DNA of 64,000 nucleotides. Source: Clostridia bacterium (GTDB lineage Bacteria; Bacillota; Clostridia; UBA1381). The notes beneath the pieces were generated by a model. That model saw only the letters and a program-made list of their open reading frames with translations. It was not told the DNA's origin and made no database searches. Positions 16,070-25,081 of this stretch are shown here, one piece after another. Both the position numbers and the translations under genes were made by a program. Within the stretch, counting starts at the first letter, position 1, and every line of letters starts with the position of its first letter. Location: assembly GCA_017621875.1 (NCBI GenBank), contig JAGASE010000020.1, forward strand, positions 1 through 64,000, given 5' to 3'.

Positions 16070-17029
16070 ATGAGCTTTAATATTAATGATAAAGAGCCTT
16101 TGTGGGGGAAGTGGCGGATAGGAAAAGAGCTTGGCGAGGGTGCATTTGGTAAAGTATGGGAGGTGTATTCCGACCATGCTATAGCTGCGGTTAAGCAGAT
16201 AGATATTTTATATTCTCAAATTGATGAAAAAAAGGCGTATATTGAAGGTGTTACACAAGAAGGTATTGAACACTATTATCGTTCTCTTTTAGAGAGTTCG
16301 TTAGCTGAAATAAAGATAATGAAATGCTTACGGGAATGTGAAAATATAGTCGCTTTTCATGAGCATGAGATTGTTGAGGACAGTAATGGCTGGCATATAT
16401 TAATACTGATGGAATTACTTAATCCATTCTGTAAGTATCAGTATGAAAATGAGGTAGATATAAAAACAGTTTTAAATTTGGGAATACATATTTGCAATGC
16501 ATTGGATATGTGTCGAAAGCATCACATACTTCATCGTGATATAAAACCGGACAATATATTTTACAGTAATAAAGATTGTTTATTTAAGCTTGGCGATTTT
16601 GGAATTGCAGTTGATTTGAATACTCCTACGGCGATTAACGGACGTCCGGGAACATTAACTCATATGTCACCCGAAGTATATTGCGGTAAGGATTATACAT
16701 ATGAAGACGATGTTTACGCATTGGGAGTTATTATTTACAGGCTGTTAAATTTCAACCGATTGCCTTTGATGCCCGATTATCCCGAGCTTATTACACCGAG
16801 GCAGAGAAATGAAGCAATATATAATCGCCTTAAAGGAGCGAAAATACCGTTGCCTGCATTATGCAACGTTAAAAATAAAGATGTAATGCAAGTAAATAGC
16901 TACGGAGTTGATATTGCTTATAAATTATGTAATACTGCACGCAAAGCTATTTCGGAAAATAAGCTTGAAAGATATAAAACTGCCGAAGAATTAAGAAACG
17001 AGCTTGAAGCAATATCGGCATTGATTTAA
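16070..17029 (+). CDS. Stand-alone eukaryotic-type Ser/Thr protein kinase, 319 aa
   Basis: All core kinase elements are intact: glycine loop LGEGAFGKVWEV, lysine in AAVKQI, catalytic loop ILHRDIKPDNIF, metal-binding LGDFGIA, and SPE of the activation segment (THMSPEVYCG), followed by DDVYALGVIIYRLL. Unlike housekeeping PrkC/PknB kinases it has no transmembrane segment and no PASTA repeats, so it is cytosolic. The ATG follows CGGAGAATATAAA, 13 bases after the radical SAM stop. Its position as the third gene of a peptide-maturation operon suggests phosphorylation of the peptide or of a protein linked to it, but the target is unknown. Confidence 0.92.
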   Translation: MSFNINDKEPLWGKWRIGKELGEGAFGKVWEVYSDHAIAAVKQIDILYSQIDEKKAYIEGVTQEGIEHYYRSLLESSLAEIKIMKCLRECENIVAFHEHEIVEDSNGWHILILMELLNPFCKYQYENEVDIKTVLNLGIHICNALDMCRKHHILHRDIKPDNIFYSNKDCLFKLGDFGIAVDLNTPTAINGRPGTLTHMSPEVYCGKDYTYEDDVYALGVIIYRLLNFNRLPLMPDYPELITPRQRNEAIYNRLKGAKIPLPALCNVKNKDVMQVNSYGVDIAYKLCNTARKAISENKLERYKTAEELRNELEAISALI

Positions 17030-17117
17030 ATTGCCGTAAAAAGTATATACAAATTAATTTACGTGCTTATACTTAATCTTATTATCAAACTAAAGAGTAT
17101 GAATGGAGATATATAAT

Positions 17118-17915
17118 ATGAAAACAGAAAAATTTCAATTATGGGAAAATACACCCGGAATGTGTGAGGAAATACCGATGCTCACAGCGTACATACCTGA
17201 TAATAAAACGTCAGCTGCGGCGGTTGTGATATTTCCGGGCGGCGGCTACGCCGGCAGAGCAGAACATGAAGGAAGCGGCTATGCCGAATTTTTGGCGGAA
17301 AACGGAATTACAGCATTTGTGGTTGATTACCGCGTATTTCCACATAGATTTCCGCTGCCGCTTTCGGATGCAAGACGTGCTGTAAGAACTGTTCGTTTTA
17401 ATGCAGAAAATTACGGAATTGACAAGAATAAAATTGCGGTTATGGGCTCATCTGCGGGCGGACATCTTGCCGCAATGGTTTCTACGTACTATGAGCCGAT
17501 TGAGTTTGAGAACACAGACGAAATTGATAAAGAGGATTTTATTCCGAATGCACAGATTTTATGCTATCCTGTAATAGAGCTTTTGGGAAAGGGCATAGGA
17601 CACATAGGCTCGGGAAAAAATCTTTTGGGTGACATGCTTGCGGAAATGGGCGAGGAGCTTTCTCCTAATCTCATCGTATCGGAAAAAACACCTCCTGCAT
17701 TTATCTGGCATACATTTGATGATAATGTGGTAAATGTTATCAATTCGCTTGATTATGCCAAGGCACTCAAAGAAAAGGGAATTTTGTCAGAATGCCATAT
17801 TTTCCCGAACGGACCGCATGGATTGGGACTTTGCAAAAACGACGATGAGGTTTCAAAGCACGTCCGCGGGTGGACTGAAAGCCTTATTAAATGGTTTAAA
17901 TATATAAAATTCTAA
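17118..17915 (+). CDS. Alpha/beta hydrolase, acetyl-esterase (BD-FAE-like), 265 aa
   Basis: This is an alpha/beta-hydrolase with an oxyanion-hole segment VVIFPGGGYAGRAEHEG, nucleophile elbow VMGSSAGGHLA, catalytic Asp in WHTFDDNVV and His in FPNGPHGLGL. Such esterases usually remove acetyl or other acyl groups from plant glycan fragments. There is no signal peptide, so it would act on imported oligosaccharides. GGAG at 17105-17108 favours the ATG at 17118 over the one at 17103. It lies alone between the kinase gene and the ILV-leader promoter. Confidence 0.85.
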   Translation: MKTEKFQLWENTPGMCEEIPMLTAYIPDNKTSAAAVVIFPGGGYAGRAEHEGSGYAEFLAENGITAFVVDYRVFPHRFPLPLSDARRAVRTVRFNAENYGIDKNKIAVMGSSAGGHLAAMVSTYYEPIEFENTDEIDKEDFIPNAQILCYPVIELLGKGIGHIGSGKNLLGDMLAEMGEELSPNLIVSEKTPPAFIWHTFDDNVVNVINSLDYAKALKEKGILSECHIFPNGPHGLGLCKNDDEVSKHVRGWTESLIKWFKYIKF

Positions 17916-17922
17916 AAAAGTA

Positions 17923-17951
17923 TTGACAAGTGAAAAATATTGTGTTAGAAT
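17923..17951 (+). promoter_or_regulatory. Promoter of the ILV-leader operon
   Basis: TTGACA (17923-17928), 17-bp spacer, TAGAAT (17946-17951), about 40 bases before the leader-peptide ATG. Confidence 0.8.
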
Positions 17952-17993
17952 TGATAGCGGTTGAAAAGACAAGACATGTTAGGAGAAAATAAA

Positions 17994-18065
17994 ATGTTAA
18001 AGATAAAGTTTTTCAGCTTAACAAGCCTCCTAAACGCTATTCTACTACTATCTGTGGTTTTTTAG
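17994..18065 (+). CDS. Branched-chain amino acid leader peptide, 23 aa
   Basis: The ATG follows AGGAGAAAATAAA. The peptide reads MLKIKFFSLTSLL, then NAILLLSVVF. Eleven of 23 residues are Leu, Ile or Val, including ILLL (three consecutive CTA codons) and VV. It lies between a strong promoter and a perfect terminator, ahead of a LeuA-like gene and with ilvE further downstream. This is the classic layout of attenuation by ribosome stalling at branched-chain codons. Bases CGCTATTCT (18034-18042) within the codon run can pair with AGAATAGTG just after the stop, giving the ribosome-sensitive stem. Confidence 0.8.
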   Translation: MLKIKFFSLTSLLNAILLLSVVF

Positions 18066-18121
18066 AATAGTGCTATTTGTCGTGTTTGAGTGAAAGTAAT
18101 ACTTATAATATGTATATTTTT

Positions 18122-18164
18122 CAGGAATTTGCGGCCATAGCGGTTTGTAAATTCCTGTTTTTTT
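18122..18164 (+). terminator. Attenuator terminator of the ILV leader
   Basis: A perfect 9-bp stem CAGGAATTT/AAATTCCTG followed by seven T's, 25 bases before the LeuA-like ATG. The preceding leader-peptide stem-loop offers an alternative fold. Confidence 0.85.
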
Positions 18165-18189
18165 ATAAAACTTTAAAAGGAGATATAAT

Positions 18190-19578
18190 ATGCAAAAAGT
18201 AATGATTTCAGATGTGACGCTGAGAGAAAGCGAAAAGACTATCAGTCTTAGTTTCAAGGAGAAAATCGACATTGCAAAAAAGCTTGACAGATTGAATGTT
18301 GACGTAATTGAAACCCCGGTAATTAAGAATACCAAGACGGATATTCTGTTTCTGCATACTATTTCGCCGCTTATCAAGAACAGTATAATTTCCTGTCCGG
18401 TTGATTATTCTGTGGAAGCGATTGAAAAAACCGCAGACGCATTTTCTGCAGCAGAGAAGAAGCGTCTTCACCTTATGGTCCCGACATCAACGGTTCAGAT
18501 GGAATATGTATGCAAGAAAAAGCCTGAGGCTGTTTTGGAGATGATTGAGACACTTATAAAAAAGTGTGTTTCGCTTTGTGAGGATGTGGAATTTTCAGCA
18601 CTTGATGCCTCCCGCAGTGAAAAGGAATTTTTGTATGAAGCAATCCGCAGAGCAATCGCGGGCGGTGCAAAAACCATAACTGTCTGTGACAGTGCCGGAG
18701 AAATGCTCCCTGATGAATACAGTTCATTTATAAGGGAGTTATATGAAAATGTTCCTGAGCTTTCCGGGGTTACACTTTCGGCAGAATGCAGCGATGAAAT
18801 GGATATGGCAACTGCATGTATGATTTCATCAATGAATGCCGGAGTAAGGCAGATAAAGGCATCGGTTTCGGGAGGAAATTATCCGTCACTTACCTCTGCC
18901 GCAAGAATCATGCAGGTAAGAGGCGACTCTATCGGAGTTACTTCATCAATTAATTATACCGCTCTTGAGCATACCGTAGACAGAATGAGCTTTATGCGTT
19001 CCGCAAATGCTCCGGTAGGTGCTGCAGGCTCAGACGATGAAAAAATAGTGCTTAGCGATAAGGACGATATCAAAACAGTGTCCGCTGTAATCGTAAAAAT
19101 GGGCTATGATTTATCCGAAGAGGATATTGCAAACGTATATGAAGAATTTATCAAGGTTGCAAAGAAAAAGCAGGTAGGCACAAAAGAGCTTGACGCAATT
19201 ATTGCAAGCAGTGCACTGCAGGTTAAGCCTACATATAAGCTGAAAAGCTACGTTATAAACAGCGGAAATATTATAACCGCATCTGCCGTTATGGTGCTTG
19301 AAAAGGACGGCGAGGAACTTCAGGGAATGACTGTGGGAGATGGTCCTATTGACGCAGCCTTCCAGTGTATCGAGCAAATTGCCGGCAGACATTTTGAGCT
19401 TGATGATTTTCAGATTCAGTCGGTAACAGAGGGCCGTGAGGCTGTGGGAGCGGCGGTTGTAAAGCTTCGCTCTGACGGAAGGCTCTATTCCGGCAAGGGT
19501 ATTTCAACCGATATAGTTGAATCGAGTATAAACGCATATATAAACGCACTTAATAAGATTTGCTTCGAGGAGGTGTAA
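18190..19578 (+). CDS. Divergent 2-isopropylmalate/citramalate synthase homologue lacking the HxH metal motif, 462 aa
   Basis: The N-terminal ~285 residues are a DRE-TIM barrel of the HMGL/LeuA type (SDVTLRESEKTISLSFKEKI, VEFSALDASRSE, TVCDSAGEMLPDE). Residues ~330-460 form a LeuA-type regulatory/dimer domain (YKLKSYVINSGN, GDGPIDAAFQCIEQIAG). The barrel departs from active enzymes at key points. The usual HCHNDLG metal-binding segment is ECSDEMD (His to Glu199 and Ser201), TLRDGEQ is TLRESEK, and GERAGN is GNYPSLTS. Asp8 and Arg12 remain. It could be a non-catalytic regulatory paralogue or an enzyme with altered chemistry. It is first in the operon behind an ILV attenuator and four bases from the next gene. 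Confidence 0.8.
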   Translation: MQKVMISDVTLRESEKTISLSFKEKIDIAKKLDRLNVDVIETPVIKNTKTDILFLHTISPLIKNSIISCPVDYSVEAIEKTADAFSAAEKKRLHLMVPTSTVQMEYVCKKKPEAVLEMIETLIKKCVSLCEDVEFSALDASRSEKEFLYEAIRRAIAGGAKTITVCDSAGEMLPDEYSSFIRELYENVPELSGVTLSAECSDEMDMATACMISSMNAGVRQIKASVSGGNYPSLTSAARIMQVRGDSIGVTSSINYTALEHTVDRMSFMRSANAPVGAAGSDDEKIVLSDKDDIKTVSAVIVKMGYDLSEEDIANVYEEFIKVAKKKQVGTKELDAIIASSALQVKPTYKLKSYVINSGNIITASAVMVLEKDGEELQGMTVGDGPIDAAFQCIEQIAGRHFELDDFQIQSVTEGREAVGAAVVKLRSDGRLYSGKGISTDIVESSINAYINALNKICFEEV

Positions 19579-19581
19579 GAG

Positions 19582-22050
19582 ATGAATTTATCTTTTTCAA
19601 CAAACCGATGGAGCGGCGTGGAGCTGAACGGATTCATCGAAATTGCAAAAGAATATAAGTTTCGCGGAATTGAAATCCACAATGTGAATGAAATCAAGGA
19701 TAATCCGAGAGACATTTATCATAAGCTGCTGGAAAACGGTATCAAGATTTCATGTATCGACATGACCTGCGATATTTCGGAGGAAAACAGTGATACTGCA
19801 ATGGCAGAGCTTAAGGAGTGCATAGATGTCTGCAAGGCACTGCACACCGGATATATCAGAATAAAGGCTTCGGATAATGAAGAGAATGCAGTTTCGTTTA
19901 TTGAAAAAGCACTTAAAGAAGCGGAGAAAAACGGAATAATTCTCTTGGTGGAAACAGTAGGAATTTATGCCGACACGGCACGTCTTGCAGAGCTTTTAAA
20001 CAGCTTTGCGTCAGACAACCTGGCGGCACTTTGGGATTTGCACTATCCGTACCGCGAGCATGGCGAAGCACCTGAGGTTACGGTTAAAAATTTAGGTGCG
20101 TATATCCGTCATATTCACATGAAGGATTCGGACGGCGAAAATTCATACAGCCTTGTTGGAGAAGGCTCGCTGCCGATTGCCGATATTATAAACGCTTTAA
20201 GGTCGGTAAACTACAGTGAATTTATTTCAATTGAGTGGGACCCTGACTGGGACAGCGATATTTCGGACATGGATATCATTTTCCCGCATTTTGTAAGCTA
20301 TATGTCACGCTTTGAGAATTTGTCAAGAGCGAAGCATACGCTGTATGAAAACAACAGGGGAACAGGTAAGATGGTCTGGAAAAAGGACGCACTTATCGAA
20401 AAGACCTTTTCGCAGGTTTTGGACGCAATGGTTGAGGAATTTCCTGACCAGCTGGCGTTTAAATACACAACTCTTAACTACACCAGAACATATTCGCAGT
20501 TCCGTGATGATGTCGATAACTTCTGCCGTGCTTTGATTTCGCTCGGCGTAAAGGCGGGCAGCCATGTTGCCGTTTGGGCAACAAATGTGCCGGAATGGTA
20601 CATAGCATTTTGGGCATCAGTAAAAATCGGAGCGGTTTTGGTAACGGTTAATACTGCATACAAGATTCACGAGGCGGAATATCTGCTAAAGCAGTCAGAT
20701 ACTCATACCCTGATTTTGGTTGACGGATATCGTGACTCAAATTATAAGGAAATAATTGCGGAGTTGTGTCCCGAGCTTGAAAATACAAAAAAGGGTGAGC
20801 AGCTTCATTCAAAAAGATTACCATTCTTGCGTAATGTCATTACTGTCGGTTACGAGCAGAAGGGCTGCATGACGTGGGAGGACGCTGTGGCAAGAGCATC
20901 GCGTGTGCCAATTGAGGAGGTACATCGCATGGCTGCTGCGGTAAATGTGCATGATGTCTGCAATATGCAGTATACATCGGGTACAACAGGCTTTCCTAAG
21001 GGTGTTATGCTTACTCACTATAATGTAGTAAATAACGGTAAGTGTATCGGTGACCGCATGGACTTGTCAACTGCCGACCGTATGATGATACAGGTACCGA
21101 TGTTCCATTGTTTCGGAATGGTACTGGCTATGACGGCTACAATGACACATGGCGGAACACTTCTGCCGCTGCCGTATTTTACACCAAAGCCTGCACTTGC
21201 GTGTATCAACCAGGAGCGTATCACAGCGTTCCATGGCGTACCTACGATGTTTATTGCGATGCTGTCACATCCTGATTTTGAAAAAACCGACTTCTCGTAT
21301 ATGCGTACGGGAATTATGGCAGGCTCACCTTGCCCGATTTCAGCGATGAACGACGTTGTAAACAAAATGAATATGAAGGAAATCACTATTGTTTACGGTC
21401 AGACAGAGGCTTCTCCCGGCTGTACGATGAGCAGCACCGACGACCCGATTGACGTTCGTGTGGCAACCGTCGGCAGAGCGTTGCCTGAAATTGAATGTAA
21501 AATTGTTGACCCCGAAACAGGCGAGGAGTTACCTGACAATGTAACCGGTGAGTTTGTTGCCAGAGGCTATAACATAATGAAGGGTTACTACAAAATGCCT
21601 GTTGAAACAGCGAATACCATTGATGCGGACGGCTGGCTGCATACAGGAGACCTGGCACTCAGAACGCCTGAGGGTAACTACTGCATTACAGGAAGACTTA
21701 AAGACATGATTATCCGCGGCGGTGAAAATATTTATCCTAAGGAAATTGAGGAATTTATTTATACTCACGAAAAGGTGCAGGACGTACAGGTTATCGGCGT
21801 TCCCGATGAGCAGTACGGCGAGGAAATCATGGCATGCATCATCTTAAAGGAAGGTGAAAGCATGACCGTTGAGGAAATGAAGCAGTATATCCGCGACCAT
21901 ATGGCAAAGCATAAGGTGCCAAGATACATTGACTTTGTTGACAGCTTCCCGATGAATGCAGCCGGAAAGATACTGAAGTTCAAGATGCGTGAGGACGCTG
22001 TTAAGAAACTCGGTATCAAGAAGATTGACGGTATCGTGACAAAAGACTGA
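19582..22050 (+). CDS. Fusion of xylose-isomerase-like TIM barrel with acyl-CoA synthetase, 822 aa
   Basis: Residues ~1-265 form an AP-endonuclease-2/xylose-isomerase-like TIM barrel (SFSTNRWSGVELNGFIEIAK, LLVETVGIY, AALWDLHYPYRE, IRHIHMKDSDGE, FISIEWDPDW), with His/Glu/Asp residues placed as metal ligands. Residues ~280-822 form a complete AMP-forming acyl-CoA synthetase (MQYTSGTTGFPKGVMLTHYN, TIVYGQTEASPG, GWLHTGDLALRTPEG, GRLKDMIIRGGENIYPKE, PMNAAGKILKFKMRE). Nothing separates them: one uninterrupted frame with the single good ribosome site GAGGAGGTG at the front. The joint gene suggests consecutive steps on one metabolite, unknown here. It is cotranscribed with the LeuA-like gene. Confidence 0.9.
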   Translation: MNLSFSTNRWSGVELNGFIEIAKEYKFRGIEIHNVNEIKDNPRDIYHKLLENGIKISCIDMTCDISEENSDTAMAELKECIDVCKALHTGYIRIKASDNEENAVSFIEKALKEAEKNGIILLVETVGIYADTARLAELLNSFASDNLAALWDLHYPYREHGEAPEVTVKNLGAYIRHIHMKDSDGENSYSLVGEGSLPIADIINALRSVNYSEFISIEWDPDWDSDISDMDIIFPHFVSYMSRFENLSRAKHTLYENNRGTGKMVWKKDALIEKTFSQVLDAMVEEFPDQLAFKYTTLNYTRTYSQFRDDVDNFCRALISLGVKAGSHVAVWATNVPEWYIAFWASVKIGAVLVTVNTAYKIHEAEYLLKQSDTHTLILVDGYRDSNYKEIIAELCPELENTKKGEQLHSKRLPFLRNVITVGYEQKGCMTWEDAVARASRVPIEEVHRMAAAVNVHDVCNMQYTSGTTGFPKGVMLTHYNVVNNGKCIGDRMDLSTADRMMIQVPMFHCFGMVLAMTATMTHGGTLLPLPYFTPKPALACINQERITAFHGVPTMFIAMLSHPDFEKTDFSYMRTGIMAGSPCPISAMNDVVNKMNMKEITIVYGQTEASPGCTMSSTDDPIDVRVATVGRALPEIECKIVDPETGEELPDNVTGEFVARGYNIMKGYYKMPVETANTIDADGWLHTGDLALRTPEGNYCITGRLKDMIIRGGENIYPKEIEEFIYTHEKVQDVQVIGVPDEQYGEEIMACIILKEGESMTVEEMKQYIRDHMAKHKVPRYIDFVDSFPMNAAGKILKFKMREDAVKKLGIKKIDGIVTKD

Positions 22051-22066
22051 TTATATATAACTTCAA

Positions 22067-22097
22067 AAACGCCATATATTGTAAGGGTATGGCGTTT
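22067..22097 (+). terminator. Weak hairpin between the fusion gene and ilvE
   Basis: Stem AAACGCCAT/ATGGCGTTT without an immediate T run. It may only partially terminate, leaving ilvE connected to the ILV-regulated transcript. Confidence 0.45.
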
Positions 22098-22172
22098 ACG
22101 GCGTGTTTGTATATTTTCATTGTAACATAATTAAGTTAATAAATAATTTGCATATATAAAGGAGAGATTAAA

Positions 22173-23237
22173 ATGGAAATCAAAATTACAAGAACTGAAA
22201 CACCAAAGGCAAAGCCGCAGGGCAAGCTCGGCTTCGGAAAGGTTTTCACCGACCACATGTTCATAATGAACTACGAAGAGGGCAAAGGCTGGCATGACGC
22301 AAGAATTGTACCATACCAGAGCATAACACTTGACCCGTCCGCAATGGTTTTCCATTATGGTCAGGAGATGTTCGAGGGTCTTAAGGCGTATAAGGGTGCA
22401 GACGGCAAGGTAAGGCTTTTCCGTCCGGATATGAACGCAAAGAGAACCAATGCAACAAATCAGAGACTGTGTATCCCGCAGCTTCCCGAGGAGGACTTTG
22501 TTGAGGCGGTTAAAGCAGTTGTAGAGGTTGATCAGGACTGGATTCCTACAGAAGATGGAACTTCACTTTATATCAGACCGTTCATTATTGCAACAGATGA
22601 ATTTTTGGGTGTTGCACCGAGTAAAACCTATCTTTTCATAATTATTCTTTCGCCAAGCGGTGCTTACTATGAAAGCGGTCTTGCACCTGTGGGCATCTGG
22701 ATTGAGGACGACTATGTAAGAGCGGTACGCGGCGGTATGGGCTTTGCAAAAACCGGCGGTAACTATGCAGCGAGCTTGGCTGCTCAGGTAAAGGCACACG
22801 ATGACGGATATTCGCAGGTGCTTTGGCTTGACGGCGTTGAAAGAAAGTATATTGAAGAAGTTGGTGCAATGAATATTTTCTTTAAAATTGACGGAAAAAT
22901 CGTTACACCTATGCTCAACGGCAGTATTCTCCCGGGTATCACAAGAAACTCTGTAATAGAGGTTTGCAAATCATGGGGATATGAGGTTGAGGAAAGAAGA
23001 ATAAGCGTTGACGAGCTGATTTCTGCACAAAAAGAGGGAAGACTTGAGGAATGCTTCGGTACAGGAACTGCTGCTGTTATTTCACCTGTCGGCAAGCTCA
23101 GATACAAGGACGACGTTATGCTTATCAATAATAACGAAATCGGAGAAGTAAGCCAGAAGCTTTATGATACAATTACAGGAATCCAGTGGGGTAAAATCGA
23201 GGACAAGTTCGGCTGGACTGTAAATGTCGGAAAGTAA
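22173..23237 (+). CDS. ilvE: Branched-chain amino acid aminotransferase, 354 aa
   Basis: This is a class IV PLP aminotransferase of the eukaryote-like/Bacillus length. Visible are [32 protein letters not shown]-type substrate and cofactor segments (in parts), the PLP lysine in [12 protein letters not shown], and the signature [21 protein letters not shown] with [13 protein letters not shown]. It interconverts Leu, Ile, Val and their 2-oxoacids. It lies downstream of the ILV-attenuated genes and has its own AAAGGAGAGATTAAA site. Product acids may feed the acyl-CoA ligases nearby. Confidence 0.95.
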   Translation: MEIKITRTETPKAKPQGKLGFGKVFTDHMFIMNYEEGKGWHDARIVPYQSITLDPSAMVFHYGQEMFEGLKAYKGADGKVRLFRPDMNAKRTNATNQRLCIPQLPEEDFVEAVKAVVEVDQDWIPTEDGTSLYIRPFIIATDEFLGVAPSKTYLFIIILSPSGAYYESGLAPVGIWIEDDYVRAVRGGMGFAKTGGNYAASLAAQVKAHDDGYSQVLWLDGVERKYIEEVGAMNIFFKIDGKIVTPMLNGSILPGITRNSVIEVCKSWGYEVEERRISVDELISAQKEGRLEECFGTGTAAVISPVGKLRYKDDVMLINNNEIGEVSQKLYDTITGIQWGKIEDKFGWTVNVGK

Positions 23238-23250
23238 AGGACTTGATTGA

Positions 23251-24048
23251 ATGTATAAAATATTAGATGCACATTGTCATATTTATCCCGACAAAATTGC
23301 ACAAAAAGCGTCTGATGCAACGGGAAAGTTTTACGATATGGTGCCGCTCATGGACGGCACCGTATCAACCCTGATTTCCGAGGGAGAAAAGGCGGGATTT
23401 TCACATTTTGTGGTGCAGTCGGTCGCAACAACTCCGCATCAGGTTTCAAGCATCAATCGTTTTGTTTCGGAAATAGTGAAAAACAGCGGCGGAAAAATGA
23501 CCGGCCTTGGTACAGTGCATCCTGACAGTGAAAATCAGGAGGCAGATATTTTAGAGCTTATTTCTCTTGGTTTGAAGGGCGTTAAGCTGCACCCCGATAT
23601 TCAGAATTTTAAGATGGACGACTATCGTATGCTTAAAATTTATGAGCTTTGCGAAAAACATAAGCTTCCTGTTTTGATGCACTGCGGCGATTCGCGGTTT
23701 GACCGCTCAAATCCAAACAGACTTGTTCCTATTTTGGATATCTATACCGATTTAATAGTCATCGGGGCACATTTCGGAGGCTATTCGGTGTGGGAGGACG
23801 CTATCCAAAAGCTTTCTGAATATAAAAATTTTTATGTAGATACATCGTCCTCGCTTTTTGCGGTAAGCAGAGATGATGCAAAACGCTTTATCAATGCATA
23901 TGGAGTTGATAAGGTTATGTTCGGTACCGATTATCCGTTGTGGAGCCCAAAAGAGGAGATAGAACGTTTCATGCGTCTTGACCTTTCTGAGGAGGAGCGA
24001 AGGAAGATACTTTTTGACAATGCAGCAAGGCTTTTGGGTATTGAATAA
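23251..24048 (+). CDS. Amidohydrolase-family (TIM-barrel) metal hydrolase, 265 aa
   Basis: The beta/alpha barrel begins LDAHCHIYPDK (HxH on strand 1). It has a conserved GLKGVKLHPDIQNF segment on the central strand, LMHCGD (His), IGAHFGGY (His) and the final MFGTDYPL (Asp). This set is typical of amidohydrolase_2 (ACMSD/dihydroorotase-like) proteins acting as hydrolases or decarboxylases of small molecules. The exact substrate is not evident. The start lies 13 bases after the ilvE stop, so it is probably cotranscribed with ilvE. Confidence 0.85.
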   Translation: MYKILDAHCHIYPDKIAQKASDATGKFYDMVPLMDGTVSTLISEGEKAGFSHFVVQSVATTPHQVSSINRFVSEIVKNSGGKMTGLGTVHPDSENQEADILELISLGLKGVKLHPDIQNFKMDDYRMLKIYELCEKHKLPVLMHCGDSRFDRSNPNRLVPILDIYTDLIVIGAHFGGYSVWEDAIQKLSEYKNFYVDTSSSLFAVSRDDAKRFINAYGVDKVMFGTDYPLWSPKEEIERFMRLDLSEEERRKILFDNAARLLGIE

Positions 24049-24056
24049 GATTATGA

Positions 24057-24083
24057 TAAAACGGCTGCCTTTGCAGTCGTTTT
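24057..24083 (+). terminator. Hairpin terminator after the amidohydrolase gene
   Basis: AAAACGGCTGC-ctt-TGCAGTCGTTTT, an imperfect stem ending in a T run. Confidence 0.6.
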
Positions 24084-24142
24084 GCCGCTTTTCAGTTATA
24101 AGAAAAAATATATTAAAATGTCAGAAAAAAGCAGAAAATATA

Positions 24143-24171
24143 TTGACAATTGAGAATTGTTGTGATATAAT
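24143..24171 (+). promoter_or_regulatory. Strong promoter of rpsB-tsf with a ~130-nt leader
   Basis: Perfect TTGACA (24143-24148), 17-bp spacer, perfect TATAAT (24166-24171). The leader 24178-24309 contains GCAGCC/GGCTTG and GCATACATGC elements that could form an autoregulatory structure for S2, but no named motif is recognised. Confidence 0.85.
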
Positions 24172-24309
24172 TTACCAGTTGAGTGTGTGCAAAAAAGCAG
24201 CCATGCTCGGCTTGACATTAAGCATACATGCGGTAATACTCATGTTTGTTAAGTTTTTATGAGTTTTAAGCCGTGTGTAGAAGTATCAAAAAACAAGGAG
24301 GATTTTAAA

Positions 24310-25059
24310 ATGTCAAATGTAATTGCTATGAAGCAGCTTTTGGAAGCAGGTGTTCACTTCGGACACCAGACAAGAAGATGGAACCCTAAAATGGCTGAAT
24401 ACATCTTCACAGAGAGAAACGGTATCTATATCATCGATCTTCAGAAGACTGTAAAGAAGATTGAGGAAGCTTACTACTTCATCAGAGATATCGCTGCAAG
24501 CGGAGAGGACATCCTTTTCGTTGGTACAAAGAAGCAGGCTCAGGACTCTATCAAGGAAGAGGCTGAAAGAGTTGGTATGTACTACGTTAACGCAAGATGG
24601 CTCGGCGGAATGATGACAAACTTCAAGACAATCCAGAAGAGAATTGACCGTCTTGCTCAGATTAACAAGATGGAAGAAGAAGGCACATTTGACCTTCTGC
24701 CGAAAAAGGAAGTTATCAAGCTGAAGGCTCAGAGAGATAAGCTTGAAAAATACCTCGGCGGTATCAAGGAAATGAAGAAGCTCCCCGGAGCACTTTTCGT
24801 TGTTGACCCAAGAAAGGAACACATCGCTATAACTGAGGCTAAAAAGCTCGGTATTCCGGTTGTTGCTATCGTTGATACAAACTGTGACCCTGATGATGTA
24901 GATTATGTAATTCCGGGTAATGATGATGCAATCCGTGCAGTTAAGCTTATAGCTTCAACAATAACAAACGCTATTATCGAGGGCAGACAGGGTGAAGACG
25001 CTGCCGTTGTTACAGAACCGGCAGAAGAAGCAGAAGAAACTGCTGAAGTAGAAGAATAA
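24310..25059 (+). CDS. rpsB: 30S ribosomal protein S2, 249 aa
   Basis: The sequence starts [28 protein letters not shown], a textbook S2 N-terminus, with later [21 protein letters not shown] and [21 protein letters not shown]. It is a small-subunit ribosomal protein that binds late in 30S assembly. AAGGAGG at 24295-24301 selects the ATG at 24310 rather than an in-frame start at 24259. The acidic Glu/Ala C-terminal tail is common in Clostridia. It forms the usual rpsB-tsf operon. Confidence 0.99.
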   Translation: MSNVIAMKQLLEAGVHFGHQTRRWNPKMAEYIFTERNGIYIIDLQKTVKKIEEAYYFIRDIAASGEDILFVGTKKQAQDSIKEEAERVGMYYVNARWLGGMMTNFKTIQKRIDRLAQINKMEEEGTFDLLPKKEVIKLKAQRDKLEKYLGGIKEMKKLPGALFVVDPRKEHIAITEAKKLGIPVVAIVDTNCDPDDVDYVIPGNDDAIRAVKLIASTITNAIIEGRQGEDAAVVTEPAEEAEETAEVEE

Positions 25060-25081
25060 TCACTTTTGGGAGGAAATTACT

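Noticed and set aside
24313-24822. 169-codon minus-strand frame opposite rpsB
   Set aside because: Antisense shadow of a highly conserved ribosomal protein gene.
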